64,000 nucleotides of DNA from Acidobacteriaceae bacterium KBS 89 (GTDB lineage: Bacteria > Acidobacteriota > Terriglobia > Terriglobales > Acidobacteriaceae): the NCBI GenBank assembly GCA_000381605.1, contig KB906756.1, positions 806,001 to 870,000 on the forward strand. Direction: 5' to 3'. How positions within the stretch are numbered: position 1 is the stretch's first letter; each line of letters begins with the position of its first letter. A model generated the notes under the pieces. It saw only the letters and a program-made list of their open reading frames with translations. It searched no databases and was not told where the DNA came from. Position numbers and translations under genes: made by a program. This document shows positions 44,078 to 53,600 of the stretch, in pieces.

Positions 44078-45139
44078 TCAGAGTGTAAGCACGGCACGAC
44101 CAACGATGTCTCCGCCGCGTATGAGGTCGATGTATTAGTTGACGTTCTCCAGTTTTCCGAGCTTGAGGGTGTGGCGAATCTTTCCCTGCTCGGCAAGCGC
44201 CATGACTTCGGAGAGATCGTTGTAGTTGCCCCAGAAGGAACCGTGATAGGTGTATTCGCGGGCCACAAAGGGGAAAAGCGGTAAGTTAATATTGTCGCCG
44301 ACGAGGCCAACGGAGGAGTAGTGGCCGCCAGGGGCGAGGAGGCTGAAGCCGAGGGAGATCATGTCTTCCGCACCGGCGCAAGTCGATGACGGCGTCGAGT
44401 TCGCCCTGGCCAGTGGCCTGCGATAACTCTGTGCGGATGTCGTCTGTCGATTTGCCCTTGATGTTGATGATGTAGTCCGCTCCAAAGTCTTTGGCTATGG
44501 CGAGTTTTTCATCGTTCCGTGCGAAGGCAACGACGGTTGAGCCACCTGATAGGAGTTTTGCGTATTGCACTCCGTAAGTACCGAGGCCTCCGATTCCGAA
44601 GACGGCGAGGATGCGACCTGGCCCGAGCGCGCCGGCGTCGCGCAACTTCTTGATGCCTCGGTAGGGGGTAAGTCCGGCGTCGGTGAGAGGAGCTAGCTCT
44701 TCTGGTTTGAGGTTGAAGCGCTTTGTCAACTTTGATCAGTTACTTCTCCGGTACGGGCAGGTATTCGCTGTAGCCACCGTAGGGTCCGAATCCTGGCCAA
44801 CGGCCGTGGACGCAAATATGCGTGTCGCCCTTCTGGCAGAGACGACAGGTTCCGTCGCCCCAGCCGCCAACCACAACGACCAGATCGCCTTCATTGAAGC
44901 GACCGCCTTTGGTAACGAGGTCGTCAACCCTGTCGATCTCACCGGCGATCTCGTGGCCTGGAGTTAGAGGGAAGGTGGAGTGTGCGTATTTCGCGAAGTA
45001 CCCGTCGACCAATTGCATATCGGTGCGACATGCCGGCGGCTTTGACTTTTAGGAGAACCTCATCCGGGGCGATATCAGGGACGGGTACATCTTCAAGGAC
45101 CAGCGGTTGTTTGTAATCGTGTATGCGTACAGCTCTCAT
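44078..45139 (-). pseudogene. Zinc-dependent alcohol dehydrogenase, multiply disrupted
   Basis: About 350 codons of a medium-chain Zn alcohol dehydrogenase in four frames. Order: RAVRIHDYKQPLVLEDVPVP; frameshift near 45030; FPLTPGHEIAGEIDRV, the Zn region DGTCRLCQKGDTHIC; an in-frame stop and frameshift near 44725-44740; the Rossmann segment LAVFGIGGLGTYGVQYAKLL; frameshift near 44380; GFSLLAPGGHYSSVGLVGD; a TAA for CAA at 44135-44137; end IDLIRGGDIVGRAVLTL. At least five lesions are visible, so it is a true pseudogene. The original substrate cannot be told. Confidence 0.88.
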
Positions 45140-45293
45140 GAGTTATCTCCTTATCTTGTCTTTTCCCGTAGCAGAAAAAACCTTGCAAGGCGCTGACTAG
45201 TGATCCATGAACTCTTGAGAGGGACCGCAATCCTGCGGATGAAAATCATAGTACAGCTTTACCTACTTCGGTAGAAACATCCCCCTTCGCCGG

Positions 45294-45378
45294 TTCCCGT
45301 AAAGTCGGGGTTTGAGCAAGTTCACTCGGCCAATGGGGTTCGGCGCGTCGTAGTTGCCGAAACCCCGTTTCACGGGAA
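45294..45378. repeat. Palindromic repeat, copy k
   Basis: TTCCCGTAAAGTCGGGGTTT, GAGCAAGTTC, a GC-rich middle, then GTAGTTGCCGAAACCCCGTT, TCACGGGAA. The outer TTCCCGT/ACGGGAA closure is perfect. Confidence 0.85.
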
Positions 45379-45477
45379 GTTCGGCGATAGGTATCGGGCG
45401 GAGGATTGCCGACCATCCGCTCAGAGAGGGCGAGGATCCGGTGAAAGCGGCTGTGAATGGCGTGTATTGCTCTACCG

Positions 45478-45749
45478 CTAGTTGTAACGGATGGAGGTCC
45501 GCGAGTCGGTGAGCACCAACTTTGGCAATGGTGGTGGCGGATGAACCTGACCGGCGACAGGTGACCCGACATCGTTTACGGTGACTACCAACTTTGGGCG
45601 GACCGTATTCGCCTCGCTCTCTGTCAGGTATCCTCTCTCCCGAAGTGCTTTGCGGTTGCGCGAAACTTCGACTCCTCTAACTCGATCTGCCTGGTCAATT
45701 CGGGAAGAAATTCCTCGTTATTTTCTGACAGCTTAATCGCGGCTGGCAT
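45478..45749 (-). pseudogene. Remnant of a small gene
   Basis: An ATG at 45749 reads PAAIKLSEK then TAA; the same frame continues open for ~80 codons (NRKALRERGYLTESEANTV, then RPKLVVTVNDVGSPVAGQVH) to TAG at 45478. A neighbouring frame reads NNEEFLPELTRQIELEESKF. The pieces look like one small protein with two frameshifts near an A5 run and near 45660. The rest of 45140-45817 has no supportable gene. Confidence 0.35.
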
Positions 45750-45822
45750 AGTGAACGACGAAAAATGACCCCTTACGCCCAATCATTCCGAACGACGGGC
45801 AAACCGAGAGTAATCCGATGGT

Positions 45823-45884
45823 GCCCAGCAAAGTCGGGTTCTCGGCAATTAGGCTAATTTCTCAAAACCCCGTTTTACGAGAAC
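45823..45884. repeat. Palindromic repeat, copy l
   Basis: GCCCAGCAAAGTCGGGTTCT, CGGCAATTAGGC, then TAATTTCTCAAAACCCCGTT, TTACGAGAAC; rightmost copy seen. Confidence 0.75.
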
Positions 45885-46177
45885 GAAGGTCGAGCACCAC
45901 GCTCACTTTTTCTCGCCGCGACGTTGAATCTATTAAGCTCTTTACTGTGAGGACCGCTCCGTATAGTGTCACAATTGTTCTAGACGGCGGCTTTAGCCAG
46001 CGCATTCGAGCGGTTCACGACAGGGGTCATGTTTGGGTGATAGATTCTCCGGCTAACCGGGAATGCGCCAAGCAAACATGGTCCGAGTTTCCTGCAAATG
46101 ATCATCTTCGATGGCGTCACAGTCTTCAAGTCATCCGGCAGGATGCGATAACAACGCGGCCAGTCACCCACTTATGA
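45885..46177 (+). CDS. Possible hypothetical coding fragment
   Basis: Open frame after repeat l without a good start inside it (the first ATG, 45818, lies before the repeat). It reads STTLTFSRRDVESIKLFTV, APYSVTIVLDGGFSQRIRAV, HDRGHVWVIDSPANRECAKQ. It may be the tail of a displaced gene; no family recognised. Confidence 0.3.
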
Positions 46178-46199
46178 GGAATTGAGTAATCACCCTTAC

Positions 46200-47021
46200 T
46201 CAAACTGGACCGAACGGACGTCGCACAGTAAAGTCTCCATCCACAATCCAACCCGCATCGCTTGAGACGATCCGTCCAATCGTTACACCGACACTCGTCT
46301 CCTCTTCGGAAACCAGACAGGCCACCACTCTGTCTTCAATTCGCGATGGAGTCGAGAGATTTGGGTCCGTTGTGGGGACTGGATCGGTTTCAACCTGAGC
46401 GTACCGAAGAGTGACATACTGCGGCGATATCCTGGCATCAATCTTCAACTCAAGCGGCTGCGTCAATAACAGCTCTGCTCCTTCTACAGAAACTCCATAT
46501 CCCGGCGAAACGACAACGGAGGATGATAGCGCTGTCTGCACCACCGAGACCTCAAGGCCCGTCACCACGCCGTGCCCATGAAGAAACCTGTTATGACGCC
46601 GCAACTTGTCGATGAAGTATTGCTGTTCGGTTTCGAAATCGTTCGCCGCTAACATCTGTCCCGTGAAATATCGGACACGCTTCTCACCGGAGCCGCTCTC
46701 ACTACAAACAAAGACAGGAGTGATTCGGATTCCGTTCAGGCCACTGGCAATTTGAAAGGCGCTTTCGCGCAGTGGCCATGAGGTGCTGAAGGTTAATTGA
46801 GTATTTCCTTCCTCGCCTGCGCCTTGTCTCCACGATACGGTCACTCGCGCGCCCTGCCTTGGTTGCTGACCGTGTATCCCATCTCCAAAGACGATCGTGC
46901 CCGCGGCATCCACGGCGAAGACCCTGTCCTCGCTCTTCGCATCGTTCAGGTCATTCGTTCTGGTCCAGACCTGCTCGTCGACGAGCATAGTAACCTTCAC
47001 GGAGCCATCCTTCGCGTTCAT
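46200..47021 (-). CDS. Baseplate-like protein (phage tail / contractile injection type)
   Basis: 273 residues in two parts. Residues ~1-75 resemble the strand-turn segment of putative baseplate proteins (RVFAVDAAGTIVFGDGIHGQ, RQGARVTVSWRQGAGEEGNT). Residues ~115-240 contain RYFTGQMLAANDFETEQQYF followed by DKLRRHNRFLHGHGVVTGLE, a domain I associate with baseplate and injection-system neighbourhoods. Function is inferred from these resemblances only. No other tail genes are present, so it may be a chimeric survivor. Its start faces the VirB2-like stub. Confidence 0.55.
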   Translation of the reverse strand: MNAKDGSVKVTMLVDEQVWTRTNDLNDAKSEDRVFAVDAAGTIVFGDGIHGQQPRQGARVTVSWRQGAGEEGNTQLTFSTSWPLRESAFQIASGLNGIRITPVFVCSESGSGEKRVRYFTGQMLAANDFETEQQYFIDKLRRHNRFLHGHGVVTGLEVSVVQTALSSSVVVSPGYGVSVEGAELLLTQPLELKIDARISPQYVTLRYAQVETDPVPTTDPNLSTPSRIEDRVVACLVSEEETSVGVTIGRIVSSDAGWIVDGDFTVRRPFGPV

Positions 47022-47030
47022 CTTTGAACC

Positions 47031-47498
47031 TCATACTGTGGAGTTCACTCCGGCGCCAGATCCCGGTATATCTGATGCAGGGAATCGCAGATTAGACCGT
47101 CCTCCCCTTTTTCTCCAAAGGGGCTTACCTACAAGCGCGGGCCGGTGATCAGATGCTAAGAGGAGGTCCCACTCGTTCAAGGCCATAAACCTTGACCAGG
47201 TTGGCGTCCCCATGAGAGTTTGCGCCCCAGAGGAGTCCATCGTTCCTTGGGCATGGGCAACATTCACTAAAGAAAGGGCAAAGAGAGTCGGCGCCATCAT
47301 GTGAAAGACATGGGCAAAGCCTCTCGCGAAGGAAGTCAGCTTGGCCCTTTTGGGATGTTGGATTGCAGGTGGTTTGGCGAATGAATAGGCAACCGAACGG
47401 ATCTCAAATCCGATCGGAGTATTAGAAGGAATCGAGTCAATTTGCACCTCCGCTGACATGACCACATCAGCATGGCGCAAACCTATCGATGGACCCAC
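47031..47498 (-). pseudogene. VirB2/TrbC-like pilin stub
   Basis: The frame contains a signal-peptide-like segment starting at an internal Met (MAPTLFALSLVNVAHAQ) followed by GTMDSSGAQTLMGTPTW. Small T4SS pilins (TrbC/VirB2) of this phylum start their mature part with a similar QxxMDFSGAQTLM-type sequence and then have two membrane helices; those helices are missing here. I read it as a pilin gene cut off after the mature N-terminus. It lies about 200 bp from the putative attR, where conjugation genes of an integrative element could sit. Confidence 0.4.
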
Positions 47499-47682
47499 GA
47501 ACTGTCCAATGAACTTTCGGCCAGGTGTAATTCCCTCTCGGAATCAGTAGCTATTCGGCATCCGAAAGCGTGGAATCCTGCTCCCATTTCGGTCGACTAC
47601 GATAGAACCGCCGAAGTGGCCTTTTGGCCATTCATGCCGGTTTTAGATTGTGGAAGTTGCAGATTTTCTACAGTGTGGAAAA

Positions 47683-47709
47683 GTTTGACTCCCACCGCCG
47701 CCACCATTT
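47683..47709 (+). other. Putative attR (copy of tmRNA 3' end)
   Basis: GTTTGACTCCCACCGCCGCC then ACCATTT: 25 of 27 bases equal to 5376-5402, in the same orientation. The third acceptor base differs (G for T) and would mispair with the ssrA 5' end, so this may be the displaced end of the original allele. No complete tRNA or tmRNA precedes it. Confidence 0.6.
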
Positions 47710-47749
47710 TTTTGGTTACAGTCTATTTTTTTGCGCTGGCCGATGGCTG

Positions 47750-47840
47750 TTTTTGGGGCGTTTTTGGGAAAAATGGATGTTTTGTTATGGTTTTTTGTGG
47801 TGTTTTTGTGGTCAATTTGTGGTGTTTTTGTGGTTCTTAA
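47750..47840 (-). repeat. CACCA-rich intergenic element, copy 2
   Basis: On the minus strand it reads ACCACAAAAACACCACAAAT, TGACCACAAAAACACC, then TTTTTCCCAAAAACGCCCCA and AAAACAGCC, the same order of words as 1090-1190 on the plus strand. It lies just downstream of the hydrolase gene's 3' end. Confidence 0.55.
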
Positions 47841-47898
47841 ACACGCATTTTTTGGCCTCGAAAAATACGCCAACTTCTGAAAATATTTTTCTGAGAAT

Positions 47899-49206
47899 TT
47901 ACCGTTTTGGGCCAGATCCGCCGGCCCGATGCGCGGAGGCATCCTGTGCACGCTGTACCCAAGCCTCCCAGGTGTAGTCGTCCTTGTGTGCCTGCCATCC
48001 TTCGAGTGGCACGGCCTGCAACTGGTCGCGCGGGACATTGGGCACGTCGGCGGCAAGGGCGCGAACGCCCCCCTCTGAGACTTCCTTTTGGAAACCTGCG
48101 CCGATGTGCGCCCCGGTTTCCGCTGCCCATTCGCTGATGTGGATTTCACCCGAATTTCGGATCGTCGAATCGGTCCCGTTGGGGAAGTGAAGTTGGCCGT
48201 TGAGCCAGAGCGCGGCAGGACGAGTGACAAAGTTTGGACGATGACCGGCCTCGTGGATCCAGTAAGTTTCGAACAGTCCCGCTCGTGTGCCGGTCAGCGC
48301 GGCGGTACGATTGCGGAGATCTTCGAAGAACGGCTCCATCGTGTGGGGAGAGACAACCAGCGGATCGAGCGTTCCGTTGATGATAAAGGTGGGGCCACGG
48401 CGCTGATTGAGTGCATAGAGGACCGCGCCCCGATCGGGGAGGAATTCGAGCGCATGGTACGGACCGGCCTGGCACATCACCTTGGGACTGCTGTCCCAGT
48501 ATCCGCCCGCGCCATCGAGATTGCCGCCACCGGAGAGCACGAGCGCGCGGATTTGGGGGTCCAGCGCGCCTGCGATGGCGGCGTGGAAGGATCCCATGGA
48601 GTACGCGGCGACAGCGATGCGGGCGGGATCGACGTCGGACCGCTGAGCGAGATATGCGACAGCCTGCATAACGTCCGTGATCATCTGCCCGCCCATACGC
48701 TGAGGCATCTCGGGGCCCGAGATAAAGGTGTCGTGTGCTTTCGTGTCGGAGGCGCGACCGCTGTTGCGTTCGTACTCGCCAACGGGATCGTAGGTGACGA
48801 CAACAGCTCCTGCCTTTGCGTACAGAACTCCGGAGTAGAAGGAGTACCACGAGGCCTTGTCTCCGCTGTGGCCGTTGACGATCACGAGGCCGGGCCGATG
48901 TTTGCCGCTCTCCGTGGGGCGATAGACGATTGCCGGCACACGCATACCATAACTGGTGTCGTAGGTGACACGTTCCGCGATGACGCCTGGAGCCGGAGAG
49001 AAGCTGCCGAAGCTTCGGGGTCTAAGTGCGGGGAGCGGATCATCGATGAAGAGTGCCTGCCTAATCTGTGTCGACCAACGATCGAAATCCTTTGCACTGG
49101 CAGTTTTGTTCGCAGCGACGGTGGCCGTGCTTGAGCGGGTTACCTGCGCCGCGGAGGTTATCGTTTGCAGCGATGACCCGATTATTAGGCCCAGCCACAG
49201 AGCCAA
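47899..49206 (-). CDS. Secreted alpha/beta hydrolase (acetylxylan-esterase/dienelactone-hydrolase-like)
   Basis: 435 residues; an N-terminal hydrophobic stretch (ALWLGLIIGSSLQTITSAAQ) suggests export. The alpha/beta hydrolase core includes PGLVIVNGHSGDKAS, the nucleophile elbow AAYSMGSF (Ser), LSGGGNLDG, INGTLDPLV (acid) and HEAGHRP (His), giving a complete triad. The C-terminal ~100 residues are an extension (ISEWAAETGAHIGAGF). Related enzymes deacetylate sugars or hydrolyse esters; the substrate is not determinable here. First gene beyond the putative island end. Confidence 0.82.
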   Translation of the reverse strand: MALWLGLIIGSSLQTITSAAQVTRSSTATVAANKTASAKDFDRWSTQIRQALFIDDPLPALRPRSFGSFSPAPGVIAERVTYDTSYGMRVPAIVYRPTESGKHRPGLVIVNGHSGDKASWYSFYSGVLYAKAGAVVVTYDPVGEYERNSGRASDTKAHDTFISGPEMPQRMGGQMITDVMQAVAYLAQRSDVDPARIAVAAYSMGSFHAAIAGALDPQIRALVLSGGGNLDGAGGYWDSSPKVMCQAGPYHALEFLPDRGAVLYALNQRRGPTFIINGTLDPLVVSPHTMEPFFEDLRNRTAALTGTRAGLFETYWIHEAGHRPNFVTRPAALWLNGQLHFPNGTDSTIRNSGEIHISEWAAETGAHIGAGFQKEVSEGGVRALAADVPNVPRDQLQAVPLEGWQAHKDDYTWEAWVQRAQDASAHRAGGSGPKR

Positions 49207-49361
49207 TCCAAAAAAATGCCCGATTCACCTTCACTTGGCTCTCCCCGCTCCAAGACTAAACTGCAGGATACTTGACCGCGAGGGCAGCAGGACAACAACT
49301 CAGACGAAATGGGTTCAGTGAACGTCGATCGAGTCTGAGTCGACATCCGATGCCGACCAGA

Positions 49362-50624
49362 CTAAGGTATGACTTCCGTCGCGGCAGCAAAGCTCAGTTG
49401 GTGGATTGCCATCCAGGTCTGCGCGTAGGCGTTCAGCGCGTCTGAAGCAACGGCGCGCGATTGACGCAGAGCATCGAGGTAATCGATGAGGGCCAGACCA
49501 CCGTGCTCATAACTGAACTTTGAGATGTCGAGGACGTCTTTCGCTTCGTCGAGATAGTGGCCGTTGTAGCGGTCTGAGAGTGTCTTCGCGTTGACATAGC
49601 CGATCCAGGCCTGATCGACATCGGCGACGACCTGGTTTCGTACCGCAAGCTCAGTGAAGCGGCTGGCTTGCGCGGCGTATTTACTTGTCTCTTTGTTGCC
49701 CTGGTTCCTGTCGAAGAGACGCAGAGGTATGCTGAAGTTGAAGGCTGCAGAGTTATCGGGGCCATTGCGGTCGTAGTCCGCTTCGATCGTCGGATCGGCG
49801 GTGCCGTTCGCGTACGCCAGCTTCACATTCGCGTCGGCTACAGCTACGCCGAGATGGGCTGCATGGTAGTCCGGCCTTGCGGCCAGGGCCTTCTGCTCCA
49901 GCTCTTCCATGGTGCTCGAGACGACGGGCGGCACCACATCGCCTACCACATCGAAGTCATTGCGCGGCTTGTCGTATCCGAGCAGTACCTGGAGTTGCAC
50001 GCTCGCCTGTTGCGCATTGGTGATAGCGTTCGACTCATCCGTTTCAAACTGCGCCAGCTGCAGATCCAGCCGCTCAAAGTCCAGCTTGGCAAGGTCCCCA
50101 GCCTTGAGGCGATCTCGGCCAATATCAAGCTCGTGCTTGAAGTCGTTGAGATTGTCGTCGGCAAGCTTCCGTGCCGCCTTGGCGATAACGAAGTTGGTAA
50201 ACGCCTGACGCACCGAGAGAACGGTCTGTTGTTCCTGCGCGTGGTATTGCGCGTCCGTCTGCGCTGTGGTGGACCGCGCAGTATCGAGGCGCCAACGTCG
50301 TTTTTCACCGCGCTCGAACAGCCGCGAAACTCCTACGCTGTAATAGTAAGGATTGTTGGCCTGTTCGCCGATCGTGACGTTTGAACCAGTGACAACGAGG
50401 TTCGGATTCTGCCGGACGCCCGCCTGGATCTCCTGGGCTTTGATGGAGAGAAGGTTTTGCTGAGCTGAAAGTAAGGCCGGATTTTTCGCGCGTGCAAGAT
50501 CAACTGCCTGTTGCATTGTGATCGGCACGTAAGCCGGCGTGGATGGCTGATTTTGACCATACCCTGCGCCAGTGAGCAGCAGAACGCAGGTTCCGGTCAC
50601 GATGTGGTGGCGTCTCTTCTTCAT
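49362..50624 (-). CDS. Outer-membrane efflux protein (TolC/CzcC family)
   Basis: 420 residues with signal peptide (HIVTGTCVLLLTGAGYGQ). Two repeats of the outer membrane efflux family follow: TMQQAVDLARAKNPALLSAQ and LEQKALAARPDYHAAHLGVA start the coiled hairpins, with long Ala/Gln-rich helices between. Forms the outer-membrane channel of a tripartite metal pump with the two genes upstream. The start at 50624 is chosen because AGGAGG lies eight bases before it and the export signal begins there. Last gene of a three-gene operon on this strand. Confidence 0.9.
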   Translation of the reverse strand: MKKRRHHIVTGTCVLLLTGAGYGQNQPSTPAYVPITMQQAVDLARAKNPALLSAQQNLLSIKAQEIQAGVRQNPNLVVTGSNVTIGEQANNPYYYSVGVSRLFERGEKRRWRLDTARSTTAQTDAQYHAQEQQTVLSVRQAFTNFVIAKAARKLADDNLNDFKHELDIGRDRLKAGDLAKLDFERLDLQLAQFETDESNAITNAQQASVQLQVLLGYDKPRNDFDVVGDVVPPVVSSTMEELEQKALAARPDYHAAHLGVAVADANVKLAYANGTADPTIEADYDRNGPDNSAAFNFSIPLRLFDRNQGNKETSKYAAQASRFTELAVRNQVVADVDQAWIGYVNAKTLSDRYNGHYLDEAKDVLDISKFSYEHGGLALIDYLDALRQSRAVASDALNAYAQTWMAIHQLSFAAATEVIP

Positions 50625-50686
50625 CGCGGAACCTCCTGTCGTTCGCATGAAAACAATTAAATTTTGTGCCACACGCGCGAACCGCA

Positions 50687-53600
50687 TTAATTCTCAAACT
50701 CCGTCTCTGGTGTTGGAAGAACATCATCCGGTCTTGCGATCCAGACGTACAGGGTCGGAAGAAGGAAGACGCTGATCAGAAGCGCACCGATGAGGCCGCC
50801 GACGATGACCATTGCAAAGGGTCGTTGCGAGTCAGAACCGATGCCGTGCGACGTGGCAGCAGGAAGCAGACCCAGAGTGGCAACCAGCATGGTCATCATG
50901 ATGGGACGCAAGCGGAGGACCGCTCCTTCGATGGCCGACTCTTCGATGGAGTGACCGCGGGCTCGCATCTGGTTGATGTATTCCAGCATGATGACTCCTG
51001 TCTGCACCGAAACACCAAAGAGTGCAAGGAAGCCTACACCGGAAGAGACGCTGAAGTTGGTGTGCGTCAACAAAAGGGCAATCAGACCGCCGACGGGCGC
51101 CATGGAAACGTTGATGAGAATGAGGCCAGCCCACTTGCCGGAGTGAAACATCGAGTACAGGATCACGAAGATGATGAGGATCGTGATCGGCAGCACGAGC
51201 ATGAGCCGCCGCGACGATCGCTTCTGGCTCTCATATTCACCGGCCCAGTCGATCTTGTAGCCGGGCGGCAACTTTACCCCTTCGGTCACCTTGTGAATCG
51301 CCTCTTCAACCGTGCTCCCGAGGTCGCGGTTGCGAACACTGTATTTAATTGCGACGAAGCGCTGGCCACCCTCGCGTCCGATAGTTTCAGCGCCATCTTC
51401 CATCTTCACCGTTGTGAGTTGCGCAAGCGAGACGCGCTCTCCCGACGGGGACAGCAGCCGGATATTGTCGATTGCCTCCTGTGTATTGCGATATTGCGGG
51501 AGATAACGGACGACGAGATCGTAGCGCGCTTCACCCTGAAGAACCTGACTGACTGCGTTGCCGCCGACAGCCGTCTGGATGGCGTCCTGAATGTCAGATA
51601 CGTTGATTCCGTAGCGGCCAGCGGCCTGACGGTCGACAACGTAGTCGAGGTTGGGCTGGCCAATCACTCGGAAGAGGCCCAGGTCCTGGACCCCTTTAAT
51701 CTTGCTCATGATCGAGACGATCTGGTCGCCCTTTTCTTCAAGAGTCTTCAAGTCGTCGCCATAGATCTTGACAGCTAGTTCTCCTTTGACGCCGCTGACA
51801 GCCTCTTCGACGTTGTCGGAGATGGGCTGCGAGAAACTCCAGAGAACGCCGGGAGTTTCTTCGAGCTCGCGGTCCATGGCGGTGATCAGTTCTTCTTTAT
51901 TTTCCTTGAAGACAGGACGCCACTCGTCTTTGGGCTTGAGGTCAACGAAGTATTCGGTGTTGAAGAACCCGGTGATGTCGGTGCCGTCGTCAGGGCGCCC
52001 TGTCTGACTGATGACTTTGCGCACTTCGGGAAAGGCGGCGAGCTTGATTCGTGCCTCGTTCATAATTCGAAGGCTTTCTGTGGGGCCTGTCGAAGGAGCG
52101 AGCGTGCCACGAACCCAGATGGAGCCCTCGTCGAGATGCGGCAAAAATTCCGAGCCGATGATACCGCTGAAGCCGAGGAAGCCGGCGAACAGGAGGGTCA
52201 GTCCCGCCAGGCTGACCGTGATGGTGCGATGTTCGATGGCCCACTTGGCCGCCTGGCGATAGCGGCTGGTGAGCCAGGTCATCACCGGGTTCTGCCACTC
52301 GCTCGCGCCATTGGGGAACATCAGACTCGAGAGCACGGGGGCAAGCAGGAGGGAGAAGACAAGCGCGCCGAGCAAAGCGAAGCTTACCATCCACGCCATT
52401 GGCTTGAAGAGGCGGCCTTCCACGGACTGCAACGTAAAGATCGGTAGGTACGCAGTAATGATCATGCCGCGCGCGTAGAAGACCGGGCGCTGCACCTCGT
52501 GCGCAGCCTCGCGAATCTGCTGCGTAACAGTGAGGCCCTCCTTGCGGCCGTGGCTGAGGTGGCGGACGATGTTCTCCACCATCACCACGGAGCCGTCGAC
52601 CACCATGCCGAAATCCAATGCGCCGAGCGAAAGCAGGTTTGCAGGAATTTCACGCAGATTCAGGCAGATTGCGGCGAAGAGCAGGGCAAACGGCATGGTG
52701 AGCGCAACGATAAAAGCGCCCCGAGCATTCCCCAGAAAGAGGAAGAGAACAATGACGACAAGGATGATCCCTTCGGTGAGGTTATGCAGCACAGTATGGG
52801 TGGTGTAGTGCAGGAGTTCGCTACGGTCGAGGAATGGGACGATCTTCACTCCGCGCGGAAGGATGCGGTTATTCAGCTCGTCGACCTTCTTGTGGATGCC
52901 GTCCAGGGCAAACTGCGAGTTGTCCCCTTTTTGCAAAGCGACGATTCCCTCGACGACGTCACCGTCGTCGACGATCTTGCCATCCTCGCGGTGGATCGCC
53001 TTCCCGATCTGCCCGAGCCGGACCTTCGGCCCCTGCACGACGGTCGCGATGTCTTTGACCCGAAGCGGAGTGCCGGACTGAGTCTTGAGTACCGTCTCTT
53101 CGATATCGTGAACGTTTTTATACTGGCCAACCTCGCGAACATTAATTTGCTGCTGGCCCTGCTCGATAAAGCTGCCGCCGGCGTTGGTGTTGTTTGCCGC
53201 AAGCTGCTGCTCAACCTGGGCAATGCTAAGGCCATAAGCAATTAGCTTGTCTGGGTCGACCCGCACCTGATACTCGCGTGTGATTCCACCGAAGCTCGAA
53301 ACATCGACAACCCCCGGGACAGATTTGAACTGCTTCTCGATTGTCCAGTCCTCAAGCGACTTGAGGTCCATGTTGTCGTAGAGAGGGTTCGTACTCCGCA
53401 AGGTGTACCAGAAGATCTGGCCGACAGGGCTCCAGTCCGATCCGATCTGGGGCTGCAACCCCGCCGGAAGTGTGACCTGAGTGAGGCGTTCCACGACCTT
53501 TGCGCGGTTCCAGTCGTTGACCGACTCGTCGTCAAAGATCAGCGTAAGGCTGGAGAGGCCGGCCAGCGAGGTGGACCGCAGATGAGTCATATGCGGAATT

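Noticed and set aside
11172..45884. CRISPR array from the repeated AAGTCGGGTT units
   Set aside because: Copies are kilobases apart, palindromic and variable in length, with no regular spacers and no cas genes.
47683..47709. A second tRNA or tmRNA gene at the far repeat
   Set aside because: Only the T-arm/acceptor part is present; upstream sequence does not fold as a tRNA or tmRNA.
48088..49134. 348-codon ORF on the plus strand
   Set aside because: Antisense of the alpha/beta hydrolase, which has a full catalytic triad.
50666..53245. Long plus-strand ORFs opposite the RND pump
   Set aside because: Antisense shadows; the RND frame is complete with its transport signature.
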